64,000 nt of DNA, taken from assembly GCF_002930615.1 (NCBI RefSeq), contig NZ_PSNX01000008.1, positions 1-64,000 on the forward strand, in the 5' to 3' direction. A program made the position numbers and the translations under genes. The stretch is from Caldimonas caldifontis (lineage in GTDB: Bacteria > Pseudomonadota > Gammaproteobacteria > Burkholderiales > Burkholderiaceae_C). Below are positions 54,747 through 63,883 of this stretch, in pieces; within the stretch, counting starts at the first letter, position 1, and each line of letters opens with the position of its first letter. The notes under the pieces were generated by a model that was given only the letters and a program-made list of their open reading frames with translations, made no database searches and was not told the origin of the DNA.

Positions 54747-57422
54747 GTGAGCATCCGCAACCTCGACGCTTTGTTCCGTCCGTCCGCCGTGGCCGTCATC
54801 GGCGCGTCCGAGCGTGAGGGCAGCCTGGGACTGCTGGTGATGCGCAACCTCCTGCAGGGGGGCTTTGCCGGACCGGTCTGGCCGGTCAACCCGAAGCGGG
54901 AGTTCGTGGCCGGGGTGCGCGCTTACCCGGCCGTGGCCGCCCTGCCCGGTGTGGCCGATCTGGCGGTGGTGTGCACGCCCGCGTCCACCGTGCCTGGGCT
55001 GATCGCGCAGCTGGGACGCGCCGGCACGCGGGCCGCCGTGGTGCTCAGTGCCGGCCTGGGTGAGCCGGCTCACCCCGGGGGGCCGACACTGCGTCAGGCC
55101 GCCCTCGACGCCGCGCGGCCCCATCTGCTGCGCGTGCTGGGGCCGAACTGCGTGGGCCTGCTCGTGCCGGGCCACGGGCTCAACGCGAGCTTTGCTCACA
55201 CGCAGGCGCGGGCGGGCCCGCTGGCCTTTGTGTCGCAGTCCGGGGCCCTGGCGACGGCCCTGCTGGACTGGGCGAACGAGCGCGACCTCGGCTTCTCTCA
55301 CTTCGTGTCGCTGGGTGACAGCGCCGATGTGGACTTCGGCGACCTGCTCGACTACCTGGCCTGCGATGCCAGCACGCGGGCCGTGCTGATGTATGTCGAA
55401 TCCATCCAGGCGCCGCGCAAGTTCATGTCGGCGGCTCGCGCGGCGGCGCGCAACAAGCCGGTGCTCGTGGTCAAGGCCGGTCGGGCCCCGGAGGGGGCGC
55501 GGGCAGCGGCCTCGCACACCGGGGCGATCGCGGGGGGGGATGCCGTCTTCGATGCGGCGGTGCGCCGTGCGGGCATGCTGCGCGTGGACACGCTCACCGA
55601 CCTGTTCGATGCCGCCGAGACGCTGGCACGCATGAAGGCCCCCCACGGGGATCGCCTGGCCATCGTCACCAATGGGGGTGGGGCCGGCGTGCTGGCGGCC
55701 GACGCCCTGGCGCTGGGCGGCGGGTGTCTTGCGTCGCTGGCGCAGGGCACCCTGGCGGCGCTCGATGCGGTGCTGCCGGGCACCTGGTCGCACGGCAATC
55801 CGGTCGATCTGATCGGCGATGCCCCGGTGACGCGCTACATCCAGGCGCTGGACGTGGTGCTGGCCGATCCGGGGGTGGATGCCTTGCTCTTCATGCATGC
55901 GCCCACGGCGGTGGTGCCCAGCGAGGACATCGCCCGCGCCGTGCTGGGGCGGCTGCGCGACGCGCCCCGGCCAGCCTTCACCTGCTGGTTGGGTGGGGTG
56001 GCGGTGGCGCCGGCGCGGGCTTTGTGCCGTGAAGCCGGCATTGCCAGCTACGACACGCCGGAGCAGGCGGTGCGGGCCTTCTTGCACCGGGTCGAATTCC
56101 AGCGCAATCAGTCCGCGTTGATGCAGGCGCCGCCTTCCGTGCCGCCGGGCCCTGGGGCTGACACCGTTGCTGCGCGGGCCGTGATCGACGAGGCCTTGCG
56201 CGACGGCCAGCGCTTGCTGAACGAGCCCCAGGCCAAGGCCCTCCTGGCGGCCTATGGCATTCCCGTGGTGGACACCCGCGTGGTGGCCGACGAGGCAGGG
56301 GCCGTGGCCGCTGCCGACGCCATCGGCTACCCGGTGGTGCTGAAGATCCTCTCGCCGCAGGTGTCGCACAAATCCGATGTGGGGGGCGTGGCGCTGTCGC
56401 TCAAGGACGCCAGCCAGGTGGCGGCTGCCGCCCGGGCCATGGCCGAGCGATTGCGCCAGCTGCGGCCCGATGCGACGCTGGCCGGCTACACCGTGCAGGC
56501 GATGGTCCAGCGCCCGCGCGCGCATGAGCTGCTCGTCGGGGCGTTGTGCGACCCGCTTTTCGGGCCGGCCCTCGTCTTTGGCCAGGGGGGCACGTCGGTG
56601 GAAGTGGTGCGCGACCGGGCCGTGGCGCTGCCGCCGCTGAACGTGAACCTGGCGCGCGACCTCGTGTCGCGCACCCGGGTGGCGAAACTGCTGGCGGGCT
56701 ATCGTGACCGTGCCGCCGTGGACGAGGCGGCCCTCACCCGGGCGCTGATCCAGGTGTCGCAGCTGATGTGCGAGCTGCCGGAGGTGGTGGAGCTGGACAT
56801 CAACCCGCTGCTGGCAGACGACCAGGGCGTGGTGGCGCTGGATGCCCGGGTGGTGATCGCGCCGGCTGCCGGGGCGGCGGTGGACCGCCTGGCGATCCGG
56901 CCCTATCCGGTGGAACTGGAGCATCGTTTCGACTGGGGCGGCCAGCCCATGCTGATGCGCCCCATCCGTCCCGAGGACGAACCGGCCCTGCGGGAGTTCT
57001 ACGCGCATGCCGACCCGCAGGACCTGCGGCTGCGCTTCTTCATGGCGCGGCGCGAGGTGCCGCGCTCGGAGCTGGCCCGCTACAGCCAGATCGACTACGA
57101 CCGCGAGATGACCTTCGTGGCCCTGCCGCTGGGTGGACCGGACGAACTGTGGGGCGAGGTGCGGGCCCTCTGCGACCCGGACAACCACACGGCGGAGTTC
57201 GCCGTGCAGGTGCGCAGCGGCCGCCAGGGCCGCGGTCTGGGGCGCTACCTGATGCAGCGCCTCATCGCCTACCTGCGCCAGCGCGGCACGCGCGAACTCG
57301 TGGGGCACTGCCTGCCCGAGAACACGGGCATGACCGCCCTGGCGCGTCAGCTGGGCTTTGCCGTGGACATGACGCACGAGCCGGGGGCGGTGTGGATGCG
57401 CCTGCCGCTGCAGGAGGGCTGA
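54747..57422 (+). CDS. Pat/YfiQ-type protein acetyltransferase (acyl-CoA synthetase-GNAT fusion)
   Basis: An 891-residue fusion. Residues 1-130 are a CoA-binding domain (FRPSAVAVIGASEREGSLGLLVMRNL), 150-450 succinyl-CoA-ligase-like (FVSQSGALATALLDWA, SHTGAIAGGDAVFDAA, NPVDLIGDAP), and 480-700 an ATP-grasp domain (LNEPQAKALLAAYGIPVVDT, YPVVLKILSPQVSHKSDVGGVAL, LVGALCDPLFGPALVFGQGG). The last 170 residues are GNAT (RSGRQGRGLGRYLMQRL, the acetyl-CoA loop). Whole-length homologues acetylate lysines, notably of acetyl-CoA synthetase. The conserved His of the NDP-forming acyl-CoA synthetases is in the SHTGAIAGG stretch; in E. coli YfiQ it is not retained, so a retained synthetase activity cannot be excluded. 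Confidence 0.9.
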   Translation: MSIRNLDALFRPSAVAVIGASEREGSLGLLVMRNLLQGGFAGPVWPVNPKREFVAGVRAYPAVAALPGVADLAVVCTPASTVPGLIAQLGRAGTRAAVVLSAGLGEPAHPGGPTLRQAALDAARPHLLRVLGPNCVGLLVPGHGLNASFAHTQARAGPLAFVSQSGALATALLDWANERDLGFSHFVSLGDSADVDFGDLLDYLACDASTRAVLMYVESIQAPRKFMSAARAAARNKPVLVVKAGRAPEGARAAASHTGAIAGGDAVFDAAVRRAGMLRVDTLTDLFDAAETLARMKAPHGDRLAIVTNGGGAGVLAADALALGGGCLASLAQGTLAALDAVLPGTWSHGNPVDLIGDAPVTRYIQALDVVLADPGVDALLFMHAPTAVVPSEDIARAVLGRLRDAPRPAFTCWLGGVAVAPARALCREAGIASYDTPEQAVRAFLHRVEFQRNQSALMQAPPSVPPGPGADTVAARAVIDEALRDGQRLLNEPQAKALLAAYGIPVVDTRVVADEAGAVAAADAIGYPVVLKILSPQVSHKSDVGGVALSLKDASQVAAAARAMAERLRQLRPDATLAGYTVQAMVQRPRAHELLVGALCDPLFGPALVFGQGGTSVEVVRDRAVALPPLNVNLARDLVSRTRVAKLLAGYRDRAAVDEAALTRALIQVSQLMCELPEVVELDINPLLADDQGVVALDARVVIAPAAGAAVDRLAIRPYPVELEHRFDWGGQPMLMRPIRPEDEPALREFYAHADPQDLRLRFFMARREVPRSELARYSQIDYDREMTFVALPLGGPDELWGEVRALCDPDNHTAEFAVQVRSGRQGRGLGRYLMQRLIAYLRQRGTRELVGHCLPENTGMTALARQLGFAVDMTHEPGAVWMRLPLQEG

Positions 57423-57530
57423 TCAGCCGCGCCGAAGCATCGGAGCCTATGCATCGCAAGGTGTGTCATCCGCCAGGCGGAAGGCGCGTTGTAGGAGCAC
57501 TGCCGCGATGCGGCGCGGAGGATATCCCCC

Positions 57531-58100
57531 ATGAAGTGGCTCCTGACCTGGTCGGCGCACATCGATCGCCTGAGCGAGTGGCTCGGCCGCATCATCCAGT
57601 GGCTCGTGATGGCGGCCGTGGTGATCAGCGCCGGCAACGCCATCGTGCGCAAGGCCTTCAGCATGAGCTCGAACAGCCTGCTGGAGATCCAGTGGTACCT
57701 GTTCGCGGCGGTGTTCATGCTGGGCGCGGGCTATGTGCTCCACCGCAACGAGCACGTGCGCATCGACTTCGTGTCGGCCCGGCTGTCCCCGCGCGTGAAC
57801 GCGGTGATCGACATCGCCGGCCTGCTGCTGTGCGTCGTGCCCTTCTGCCTGCTGCTCATCTACCTGTCCTGGCCGCTGGCGGTGCAGGCCTGGGTGAGCG
57901 GGGAAATGTCGCAGAACGCCGGCGGGCTGGTGCGCTGGCCCATCTATGCGCTCATGCCGGTGGGCTTCGGGCTGCTGCTGCTGCAGGTCCTGTCCGAACT
58001 GGTCAAGCGCGTGGCCTTTCTCACCGGCCATCGCGATGCGCCGACCAGCGAACCGGCCAAGCCCCAGGGCGAAGACGAAGGCCTGGCCGCGCCTCGCTGA
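57531..58100 (+). CDS. TRAP transporter small permease (DctQ), without partner genes
   Basis: A 189-residue membrane protein with four hydrophobic segments and the DctQ signatures NAIVRKAFSMSSNSLLEIQWYLFAAVFMLGAGYVLHRNEHVRIDF. DctQ works only in complex with the large permease DctM and a receptor DctP. Neither is adjacent: the next gene is the convergent pepP and the previous is pat, 108 bases upstream. GGAGGA precedes ATG 57531. The tail after TM4 is acidic and proline-rich. Confidence 0.92.
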   Translation: MKWLLTWSAHIDRLSEWLGRIIQWLVMAAVVISAGNAIVRKAFSMSSNSLLEIQWYLFAAVFMLGAGYVLHRNEHVRIDFVSARLSPRVNAVIDIAGLLLCVVPFCLLLIYLSWPLAVQAWVSGEMSQNAGGLVRWPIYALMPVGFGLLLLQVLSELVKRVAFLTGHRDAPTSEPAKPQGEDEGLAAPR

Positions 58101-58116
58101 GCCGGCCAGCGCAGGA

Positions 58117-59934
58117 TCAGACCAGCGGGCGGGTGCGTTCGGCCAGCCAGTCGGCCGCGTCGCCGCTCACCCGCGGGCCCACGCGTTCGCGCACGGTGGC
58201 GTGGTAGGCATCGAGCCATTCGCGCTCGTCGGCGCGCAACAGGGACGGGTCGATGCAGCGCGTGTCGATGGGACACAGCGTGAGCGTCTCGAAGGCCAGC
58301 CATTCGCCGAACTCGGTGCGGCCGGCGTCCACGTTCATGGCCAGGTTCTCGATGCGGATGCCCCATTGCCCCGGCCGGTAAAGGCCGGGTTCGATCGAGG
58401 TGATCATGCCGGGCTCCATGGCGGTGTGGGCGTCCGCGGCGGCGTGGACGCTCAGCACCTGCGGGCCTTCGTGCACGTTCAGGAAGTAGCCCACCCCATG
58501 GCCGGTGCCGTGCCCGTAGTCCAGACCTTCGGCCCACAGGGGCGCACGGGCGATGGCATCGAGCAGCGGTGAGCGCAGGCCCCTTGGGAAGCGCGCCCGC
58601 GACAGGGCCATCATGGCCTTGAGCACCAGGGTGAAGTCGCGCCGGTGCTCGGCCGTGATCGCCCCGATGGGCACCACGCGGGTGATGTCGGTGGTGCCGC
58701 CCAGGTACTGGCCGCCCGAGTCGATCAGCAGCAGGCCGGAGCCCTCGATCACCGCATGCGACTGCGGTGTGGCACGGTAGTGGGGCATGGCGCCGTTGGC
58801 ATTGAAGCCGGCGATGGTGGCGAAGCTCGGGCTCACGAAGCCTTCGCGGCGGGCGCGGGCCTCGGTGATGCGGGTGTCGATGTCCAGCTCGGTGAGCCGT
58901 TCGCCGCGCGCCAGGGCGTGCTCGAGCCAGGCGAAGAACTCGGCCAGGGCGGCGCCGTCCTCGGCCATGGTCTCGCGGATGAACCCCGCCTCGGCCTCGG
59001 TCTTGCGGGACTTGGCCAGGGTGGTGGGGTTCGTCGCCTCGACCACCTGCACGCCGGCCGGCAGCGCCTCGCGCAGGGCATGGGTCACCCGCCGCGGATC
59101 GATGAGCACGGTGGCCCCGGGCGGCAGGGCCGACAGGGCGCGCGCTGCCTCCTCGTAGGGTGCCAGGGTGACGCCGTCGGCCGCAAGGGCCTGCTGCACA
59201 TGGGGCCCGACCTTGCCCGGGTCGATGAAGAGGGTGACTTCGGCCAGCCCGACCAGGGCATGGGCCACGAAGACCGGGTTGTAGGAGACGTCAGCCCCGC
59301 GCAGGTTGAAGAGGTAGGCGATGTCGTCCAGCGTGGACAGCACATGCCACTGCGCGCCGCGGTCCTGCATGGCGTGCCGCAGGGCTTCGAGCTTGGCGTC
59401 ACGCCCGAGGGGCGCCTGCGGCGCCCGGTGTTCATAGACCGGCGGGGTGGGCCGGGCCGGGCGGTCGGGCCAGATCTGCCCGGGCAGGTCGAGGTCGGTG
59501 CGCAGCCGGATGCCGCGGGGCTCCAGGGCTGTTCGCAGCGCCCGCAGAAAGGCCAGGCCGACCACCTGGCCGTCCACCGCCAGGGACTGGCCGGGATGCA
59601 GATGGGTGGCCAGCCAGTCGATGTACTGGGTGCCGGCGCCGCTGCTGAGCTTCATCAGCACGATGCCGGTGCCGGCCAGCTGGGCCTCGGCCTGCACCCA
59701 GTAGCGGCTGTCGGCCCACAGGCCGGCATGGTCGCGCGTGACCACGAGCGTGCCCACCGAGCCGGTGAATCCGCTCAGCCACTCTCGCGCCTTCCAGCGC
59801 TCGGGCAGGTATTCGGACAGATGAGGGTCGCTGGAGGGCACCAGCACGGCATCGACGCCGTGCTGGTCGAGGGCATCACGCAGCCGGGCGATGCGGTCGC
59901 GCACGGCGGCCAGGGGGGCGGCGAGGGTGTCCAT
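58117..59934 (-). CDS. Xaa-Pro aminopeptidase (M24B, long APP1-type)
   Basis: A 605-residue aminopeptidase P with two creatinase-like N-terminal domains (DAVLVPSSDPHLSEYLPERWKAREWLSGFTGSVGTLVV is diagnostic of the long form) and a C-terminal pita-bread domain. Metal ligands are Asp in LLIDSGGQY and TTDITR, His in HGTGHGVG, Glu in SIEPG and Glu in RIENLAMNV. It removes N-terminal residues before proline. Length and motifs match the eukaryote-like cytosolic APP1 group rather than the 440-residue E. coli PepP. Confidence 0.93.
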   Translation of the reverse strand: MDTLAAPLAAVRDRIARLRDALDQHGVDAVLVPSSDPHLSEYLPERWKAREWLSGFTGSVGTLVVTRDHAGLWADSRYWVQAEAQLAGTGIVLMKLSSGAGTQYIDWLATHLHPGQSLAVDGQVVGLAFLRALRTALEPRGIRLRTDLDLPGQIWPDRPARPTPPVYEHRAPQAPLGRDAKLEALRHAMQDRGAQWHVLSTLDDIAYLFNLRGADVSYNPVFVAHALVGLAEVTLFIDPGKVGPHVQQALAADGVTLAPYEEAARALSALPPGATVLIDPRRVTHALREALPAGVQVVEATNPTTLAKSRKTEAEAGFIRETMAEDGAALAEFFAWLEHALARGERLTELDIDTRITEARARREGFVSPSFATIAGFNANGAMPHYRATPQSHAVIEGSGLLLIDSGGQYLGGTTDITRVVPIGAITAEHRRDFTLVLKAMMALSRARFPRGLRSPLLDAIARAPLWAEGLDYGHGTGHGVGYFLNVHEGPQVLSVHAAADAHTAMEPGMITSIEPGLYRPGQWGIRIENLAMNVDAGRTEFGEWLAFETLTLCPIDTRCIDPSLLRADEREWLDAYHATVRERVGPRVSGDAADWLAERTRPLV

Positions 59935-59993
59935 GGCAAAGCCTTTCAGATCACCCCGCCCATTCTAGGAGTGCGGGCCGCCGCCCACGGCCT

Positions 59994-60869
59994 TCAGGGT
60001 TGCTGCTGCAGTGCGCGGATGCGCTCTTCCATCGGGGGGTGGCTGGACAGCAGGGCCATGAAACCACTGCGGCGCGAGCTGATGCCCATGGACTGGAGCT
60101 GCTTGGGCATCTCGCCGGGGTCGAGATTGCCCAGGCGGGCCAGGGCATTGATCATGGGCTGCTTGCGCCCCATGAGCTGGGCCGCACCCGCGTCGGCGCG
60201 GAACTCGCGCTGACGCGAGAACCAGGCCACGATGATGGCGGCCAGGATGCCCAGGAGGATGTCCATCACGATGGTGGTGGCGTAGTAACCGATGCCCGGG
60301 TGGTCGCTGTTGTTGCGCAGCACCACGCGGTCGACGACATAGCCCACCACACGCGAGATGAAGACCACGAAGGTGTTCATCACACCCTGGATGAGCGTCA
60401 TCGTGACCATGTCGCCATTGGCGATGTGGGCCACTTCGTGGCCGATGACCGCTTCCACTTCCTCGCGGTTCATGGTCTGCAGCAGGCCGGTGGAGACGGC
60501 CACCAGGGCCGAATTCTTGAAGGCGCCGGTGGCAAAGGCGTTGGGCGGGCCTTCGTAGATCGCCACCTCGGGCATGCCGATGCCGGCGCGGTTGGCGAAC
60601 TGCTGCACGGTGTTCACGATCCAGGCGTGCGTGGGATCGGTGGAGTGGTTGATCACCTTGGCGCCGGTGCTGAACTTGGCCATCGGCTTGCTGATGAGCA
60701 ACGAGATGAAGGCGCCGCCGAAGCCGATCAGGGCGGCGAAGCCGAGCAGGGCCCCCAGGTCGAGCCCCTGGGCGCTCATGAACCGGTTCAGGCCCAGCAC
60801 GTTGGCGACGATGCCCAGCACGACGACGACGGCCAGGTTGGTCATCACGAACAGGAGGATGCGTTTCAT
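59994..60869 (-). CDS. htpX: Membrane zinc metalloprotease HtpX
   Basis: A 291-residue protease with two N-terminal membrane segments (about 4-25 and 38-59), the zinc motif HEVAH (144-148), two later hydrophobic segments and the third ligand in [10 protein letters not shown]. It degrades damaged inner-membrane proteins alongside FtsH. The ATG at 60869 gives the conserved [11 protein letters not shown] start. No sigma-32-like promoter is obvious in the 84 bases upstream. Confidence 0.96.
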   Translation of the reverse strand: MKRILLFVMTNLAVVVVLGIVANVLGLNRFMSAQGLDLGALLGFAALIGFGGAFISLLISKPMAKFSTGAKVINHSTDPTHAWIVNTVQQFANRAGIGMPEVAIYEGPPNAFATGAFKNSALVAVSTGLLQTMNREEVEAVIGHEVAHIANGDMVTMTLIQGVMNTFVVFISRVVGYVVDRVVLRNNSDHPGIGYYATTIVMDILLGILAAIIVAWFSRQREFRADAGAAQLMGRKQPMINALARLGNLDPGEMPKQLQSMGISSRRSGFMALLSSHPPMEERIRALQQQP

Positions 60870-60953
60870 CGGGGTCTTTCTTTCGGTCGAGTCAGGCGGA
60901 TACACCGCGAGGCCCGCATCATGCCGCGAGCCGTCGCGTCGCGGGGGATTTCC

Positions 60954-61397
60954 CTACCAACCCCACAGCAGATTGCGTGCCACCCAGCCGGTCATGCCGC
61001 TGTCGTGCCGCACGCGGACCCAGCCCTGACGCTTTTCCAGGGTGCGCAGCACCTGGCCGTACTCGGCCTGGCCGACGATGCGGGCGCGGGTGCTGGGCTC
61101 GCTGCGCACATTCGCCGTCTTGACCTTCACGACATGGTGGGGCGTGGTGGCGGTGAGCGGCCGATACACCCAGGCCTCGTCGCCTTCGAAATCGCGCACC
61201 TTGAGCCACTGGCCCTGGCGCGCCGTGACCTGCAGGGGGTAGCCACGGCTGACCACCCACAGCGCGTCGTGCTGGGTGCCAGCACCGGCGCGCAGGTTCA
61301 CCTCGGGGCGGTTGACGCTGACCATGGTCTGGGCGGCGGCCGGCCAAGTGGCAGCGGCCGCGATCAGCCCGGCAAGTGCAAGCGAGAGTCGGGTCAT
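60954..61397 (-). CDS. Exported protein with two bacterial SH3 domains
   Basis: A 147-residue protein with a signal peptide ending WPAAAQ. It is followed by two SH3b domains: VNLRAGAGTQHDALWVVSRGYPLQV...GQWLKVRDFEGDEAWVY (residues 30-80) and ANVRSEPSTRARIVGQAEYGQVLRTLEKRQGWVRVRHDSGMTGWVARNLL (95-145). SH3b domains bind peptidoglycan or proteins. It lies between htpX and pit, all on the minus strand but 80-85 bases apart, so co-transcription is possible. Confidence 0.9.
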   Translation of the reverse strand: MTRLSLALAGLIAAAATWPAAAQTMVSVNRPEVNLRAGAGTQHDALWVVSRGYPLQVTARQGQWLKVRDFEGDEAWVYRPLTATTPHHVVKVKTANVRSEPSTRARIVGQAEYGQVLRTLEKRQGWVRVRHDSGMTGWVARNLLWGW

Positions 61398-61477
61398 CTC
61401 GGGAAGTCTCCTGAAAGAGTCGGCAACCCGTGATAGTGCCCCTGCAGCGGCGGAGGTTCCGTTCGCCCCGGCCCGGC

Positions 61478-63049
61478 TCAGGCGTTGACCAGGCCGAAGA
61501 TCATGAAGTAGAGCATGGCGGCCAGCAGCGCCGACACCGGCACGGTGATGACCCAGGCGGCGGCGATCTTGACCAGCTCGGAGCGCTTGACAAGCTCCTC
61601 GCGGTACACCTTGCGCAGCTTCTTGCGCTCGAACTTGGTCAGCTCCGCCCCCAGCGAGCGCCGCTTGAGCTGGGCCAGCATGTCGCGCTTCTTTTCGACG
61701 CTGGCCCGCGCAAACTCCTCGAGGTAGCGGTCGAGCACCCCATCCGGGGCGCCCTCGTGCTGGCTGCGGATGAACTCCAGGGCGTGGGCCTGGCGCTGCT
61801 GCAGGTATTCGCGCAGGAAGCCGACGCCGAAGACGGCGCCCACGGCGATGTGGGTGGAACTCACCGGCAGACCCAGCTGGGAGGCCACGATGACGGTGAG
61901 GGCGGCCGACAGCGCGATGCAGAAGGCGCGCATCTGGTCGAGTTCGGTGATGCCGCTGCCCACCTTGCGGATCAGCTTGGGCCCGTAGAGCATCAGCCCC
62001 AGCGAGATGCCCAGGGCTCCGACCACCATCACCCAGGTGGGAATGCGGGCCTGACCCGACACGGTGCCCGTGCGCACTGCCTCGGCGATGGCCGCCAGCG
62101 GGCCGACGGCGTTGGCCACGTCGTTGGCGCCGTGGGCGAAGCTCAGCAGCGCCGCGCCGCAGATCAGCGGCAGCGTGAACAGGGAGTTGATGCCGTCGCG
62201 GGTGTTGGGCAGTTGCGGGGCCCGGGCCTGCACCCATTGGCGTGCCAGTGCCCAGCCGGCCACCCCCAGGCCGGCGCCGATGGCGATGGCGAGCGGGAAG
62301 CCCACTTTCCACACACGGCTCAGGCCCTTGAGCACCAGGTAGGACGCGAAGGCCCAGACCATGATGCCAATGAGCAGGGGCACGGTGCGCTGGGCCGCCG
62401 CCACCATGTCGTCCCGGAACACGATGCTGTGCTTGATCCAGTAAAGGAAGCCGGCGGCGATGAGCCCCCCCAGCAGCGGCGAGATGACCCAGCTGGCGGC
62501 GATCTCGCCCAGCTGGCCCCAGTTGGCCGCCTGCAGCCCTCCGGCGGCCACGCCGGCGCCCAGCACGGCCCCGATGATGGAATGGGTGGTCGAAACCGGT
62601 GCTCCCAGGGCCGTGGCCACGTTCAGCCAGATCGCACCGGCCAGCAGGGCGGCCGTCATCAGCCACAGGAAGCGGTCGGTGCCTTCGATCGCCTCGGGGC
62701 GGATGATGCCCTTCTGGATGGTGCTGACCACGTCGCCCCCGGCGATCAGGGCGCCCGCGGCCTCGAAGACGGCGGCCAGCAGGATGGCGCCCACCATCGA
62801 GATGGCCCGTGAACCCACGGCGGGCCCCATGTTGTTGGCCACGTCGTTGGCACCGATGTTCATGGCCATGTAGCCTCCGATCACCGCGGCGGCCACCAGC
62901 AGGGCGGCATTGGGGCCGCTCACGCCCAGCCCCAGGCTGGTGTAGAGCAGGATGCCGACGGCAAACAGCAGTCCGATGCCGAGCTTGAAGGAGTCGTTGC
63001 GGCCACGGCGGGTGGCCTTCTCGATCTTGGCGATGTTCTTGAATTCCAT
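61478..63049 (-). CDS. Low-affinity inorganic phosphate transporter (Pit/PHO4 family)
   Basis: A 523-residue inner-membrane protein with ten or more hydrophobic segments. It has the twin PHO4 signatures MAMNIGANDVANNMGPAVGS and SFAHGANDVANAVGPLAAI, plus APVSTTHSIIGAVLGAG and LPVSSTHIAVGAVFGVG. A basic cytosolic loop of about 75 residues (KKRDMLAQLKRR, KFERKKLRKVY) precedes the last membrane segment. It couples metal-phosphate uptake to protons. A PHO box lies about 20 bases before its ATG. Confidence 0.93.
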   Translation of the reverse strand: MEFKNIAKIEKATRRGRNDSFKLGIGLLFAVGILLYTSLGLGVSGPNAALLVAAAVIGGYMAMNIGANDVANNMGPAVGSRAISMVGAILLAAVFEAAGALIAGGDVVSTIQKGIIRPEAIEGTDRFLWLMTAALLAGAIWLNVATALGAPVSTTHSIIGAVLGAGVAAGGLQAANWGQLGEIAASWVISPLLGGLIAAGFLYWIKHSIVFRDDMVAAAQRTVPLLIGIMVWAFASYLVLKGLSRVWKVGFPLAIAIGAGLGVAGWALARQWVQARAPQLPNTRDGINSLFTLPLICGAALLSFAHGANDVANAVGPLAAIAEAVRTGTVSGQARIPTWVMVVGALGISLGLMLYGPKLIRKVGSGITELDQMRAFCIALSAALTVIVASQLGLPVSSTHIAVGAVFGVGFLREYLQQRQAHALEFIRSQHEGAPDGVLDRYLEEFARASVEKKRDMLAQLKRRSLGAELTKFERKKLRKVYREELVKRSELVKIAAAWVITVPVSALLAAMLYFMIFGLVNA

Positions 63050-63069
63050 GATCCGGGGACGACAGACCG

Positions 63070-63099
63070 TGTGACGAATCTGTGACGGATTTGTGACAG
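63070..63099 (-). promoter_or_regulatory. PHO box (PhoB-binding direct repeats) upstream of pit
   Basis: On the minus strand three GTCAC units recur with exact 11-bp period (TGTGAC on the plus strand at 63070, 63081 and 63092), the outermost reading CTGTCAC. The first two units read CTGTCACAAAT-CCGTCAC, close to the PHO-box consensus CTGTCATA[A/T]A[A/T]CTGTCA. The orientation points to pit. The inner edge is only 20 bases from the pit ATG at 63049. Confidence 0.75.
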
Positions 63100-63268
63100 G
63101 CGGATTCTCGCCGAACCCGGCCCAACCCCGCCTGATCAGGGGGAGCGGCGTCACTGGCGTGTCATCCGAGGGGGACAGCGCCGCACACGGGGGCGTACCA
63201 TCTGGGCTTTTCCCCCAGCCTGTTTTGCTGTGCAGTCCGGCGCGGCGGCGGGGGCAGCCCCGAGTGCC

Positions 63269-63883
63269 ATGACCGAAGTCCTCAAGAAGAGCGAGCGCAC
63301 CCTCAGCGCCATCGTCAACACCGCCCTGGAACTGGCCATCACCCAGGGGCTGTCGAGCATGTCGCTGGGGGAGGTGGCCAAGCGCCTGGGCATCAGCAAG
63401 AGCGGTGTGTTCGTGCGCACCGGCTCGGTGGAGAACCTGCAGGACCTCGTGCTGGCACGTTACGAACAGCTCTTCGCCGAGCACGTCTTCCTGCCCGCGC
63501 TGGAGGCGCCTCGGGGCCTGCCGCGGCTGGATCGCATCATGGAACTGTGGGTGGGGCGCGGCGTGGGTCGCAAGGCCATGGCCGGCTCGCTGCATGCCGT
63601 GGCGGCCTTCGATCTGCACCCGATGGAAACGCTGCTGCGCAAGAAGGTCCGCGGCGGCGTGGCCCGGTGGCGCCGCACCCTGGGCCGCACGGTGACCCAG
63701 GCCGTCGAGGAAGGGCACCTGAAGCCCGACACCGACCCCGCCCAGGTGGCCTACGAGATCAGCAGCCTGATGCTGGGCTACTTCCATGACCTGCACTTCC
63801 TGCGCGACCGCAAGGTGGTCGAGCGCACCTGGCAGGCCTACCAGCGGCTCATGTCCACCTACAAGGTGCCGGGGCTGACATGA
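63269..63883 (+). CDS. TetR-family transcriptional regulator
   Basis: A 204-residue regulator from ATG 63269. The N-terminal HTH reads LSSMSLGEVAKRLGISKSGVFVRTGSVENLQDLVL, with FVRTGSVENL where most TetR proteins have YYHFPSKEAL; the C-terminal ligand domain is helical (about residues 70-204). It shares a 219-base divergent region with pit and overlaps the patatin-like gene by four bases, which is its likely functional partner or target. Confidence 0.9.
   Translation: MTEVLKKSERTLSAIVNTALELAITQGLSSMSLGEVAKRLGISKSGVFVRTGSVENLQDLVLARYEQLFAEHVFLPALEAPRGLPRLDRIMELWVGRGVGRKAMAGSLHAVAAFDLHPMETLLRKKVRGGVARWRRTLGRTVTQAVEEGHLKPDTDPAQVAYEISSLMLGYFHDLHFLRDRKVVERTWQAYQRLMSTYKVPGLT

Noticed and set aside
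53400-57377. A 1325-codon open frame on the minus strand running through the MFS gene and antisense to pat
   Set aside because: Only its last 406 codons are the MFS transporter. The rest is antisense to the clearly recognisable Pat protein and has low-complexity His/Arg/Gly-rich translation typical of GC-rich shadow frames.
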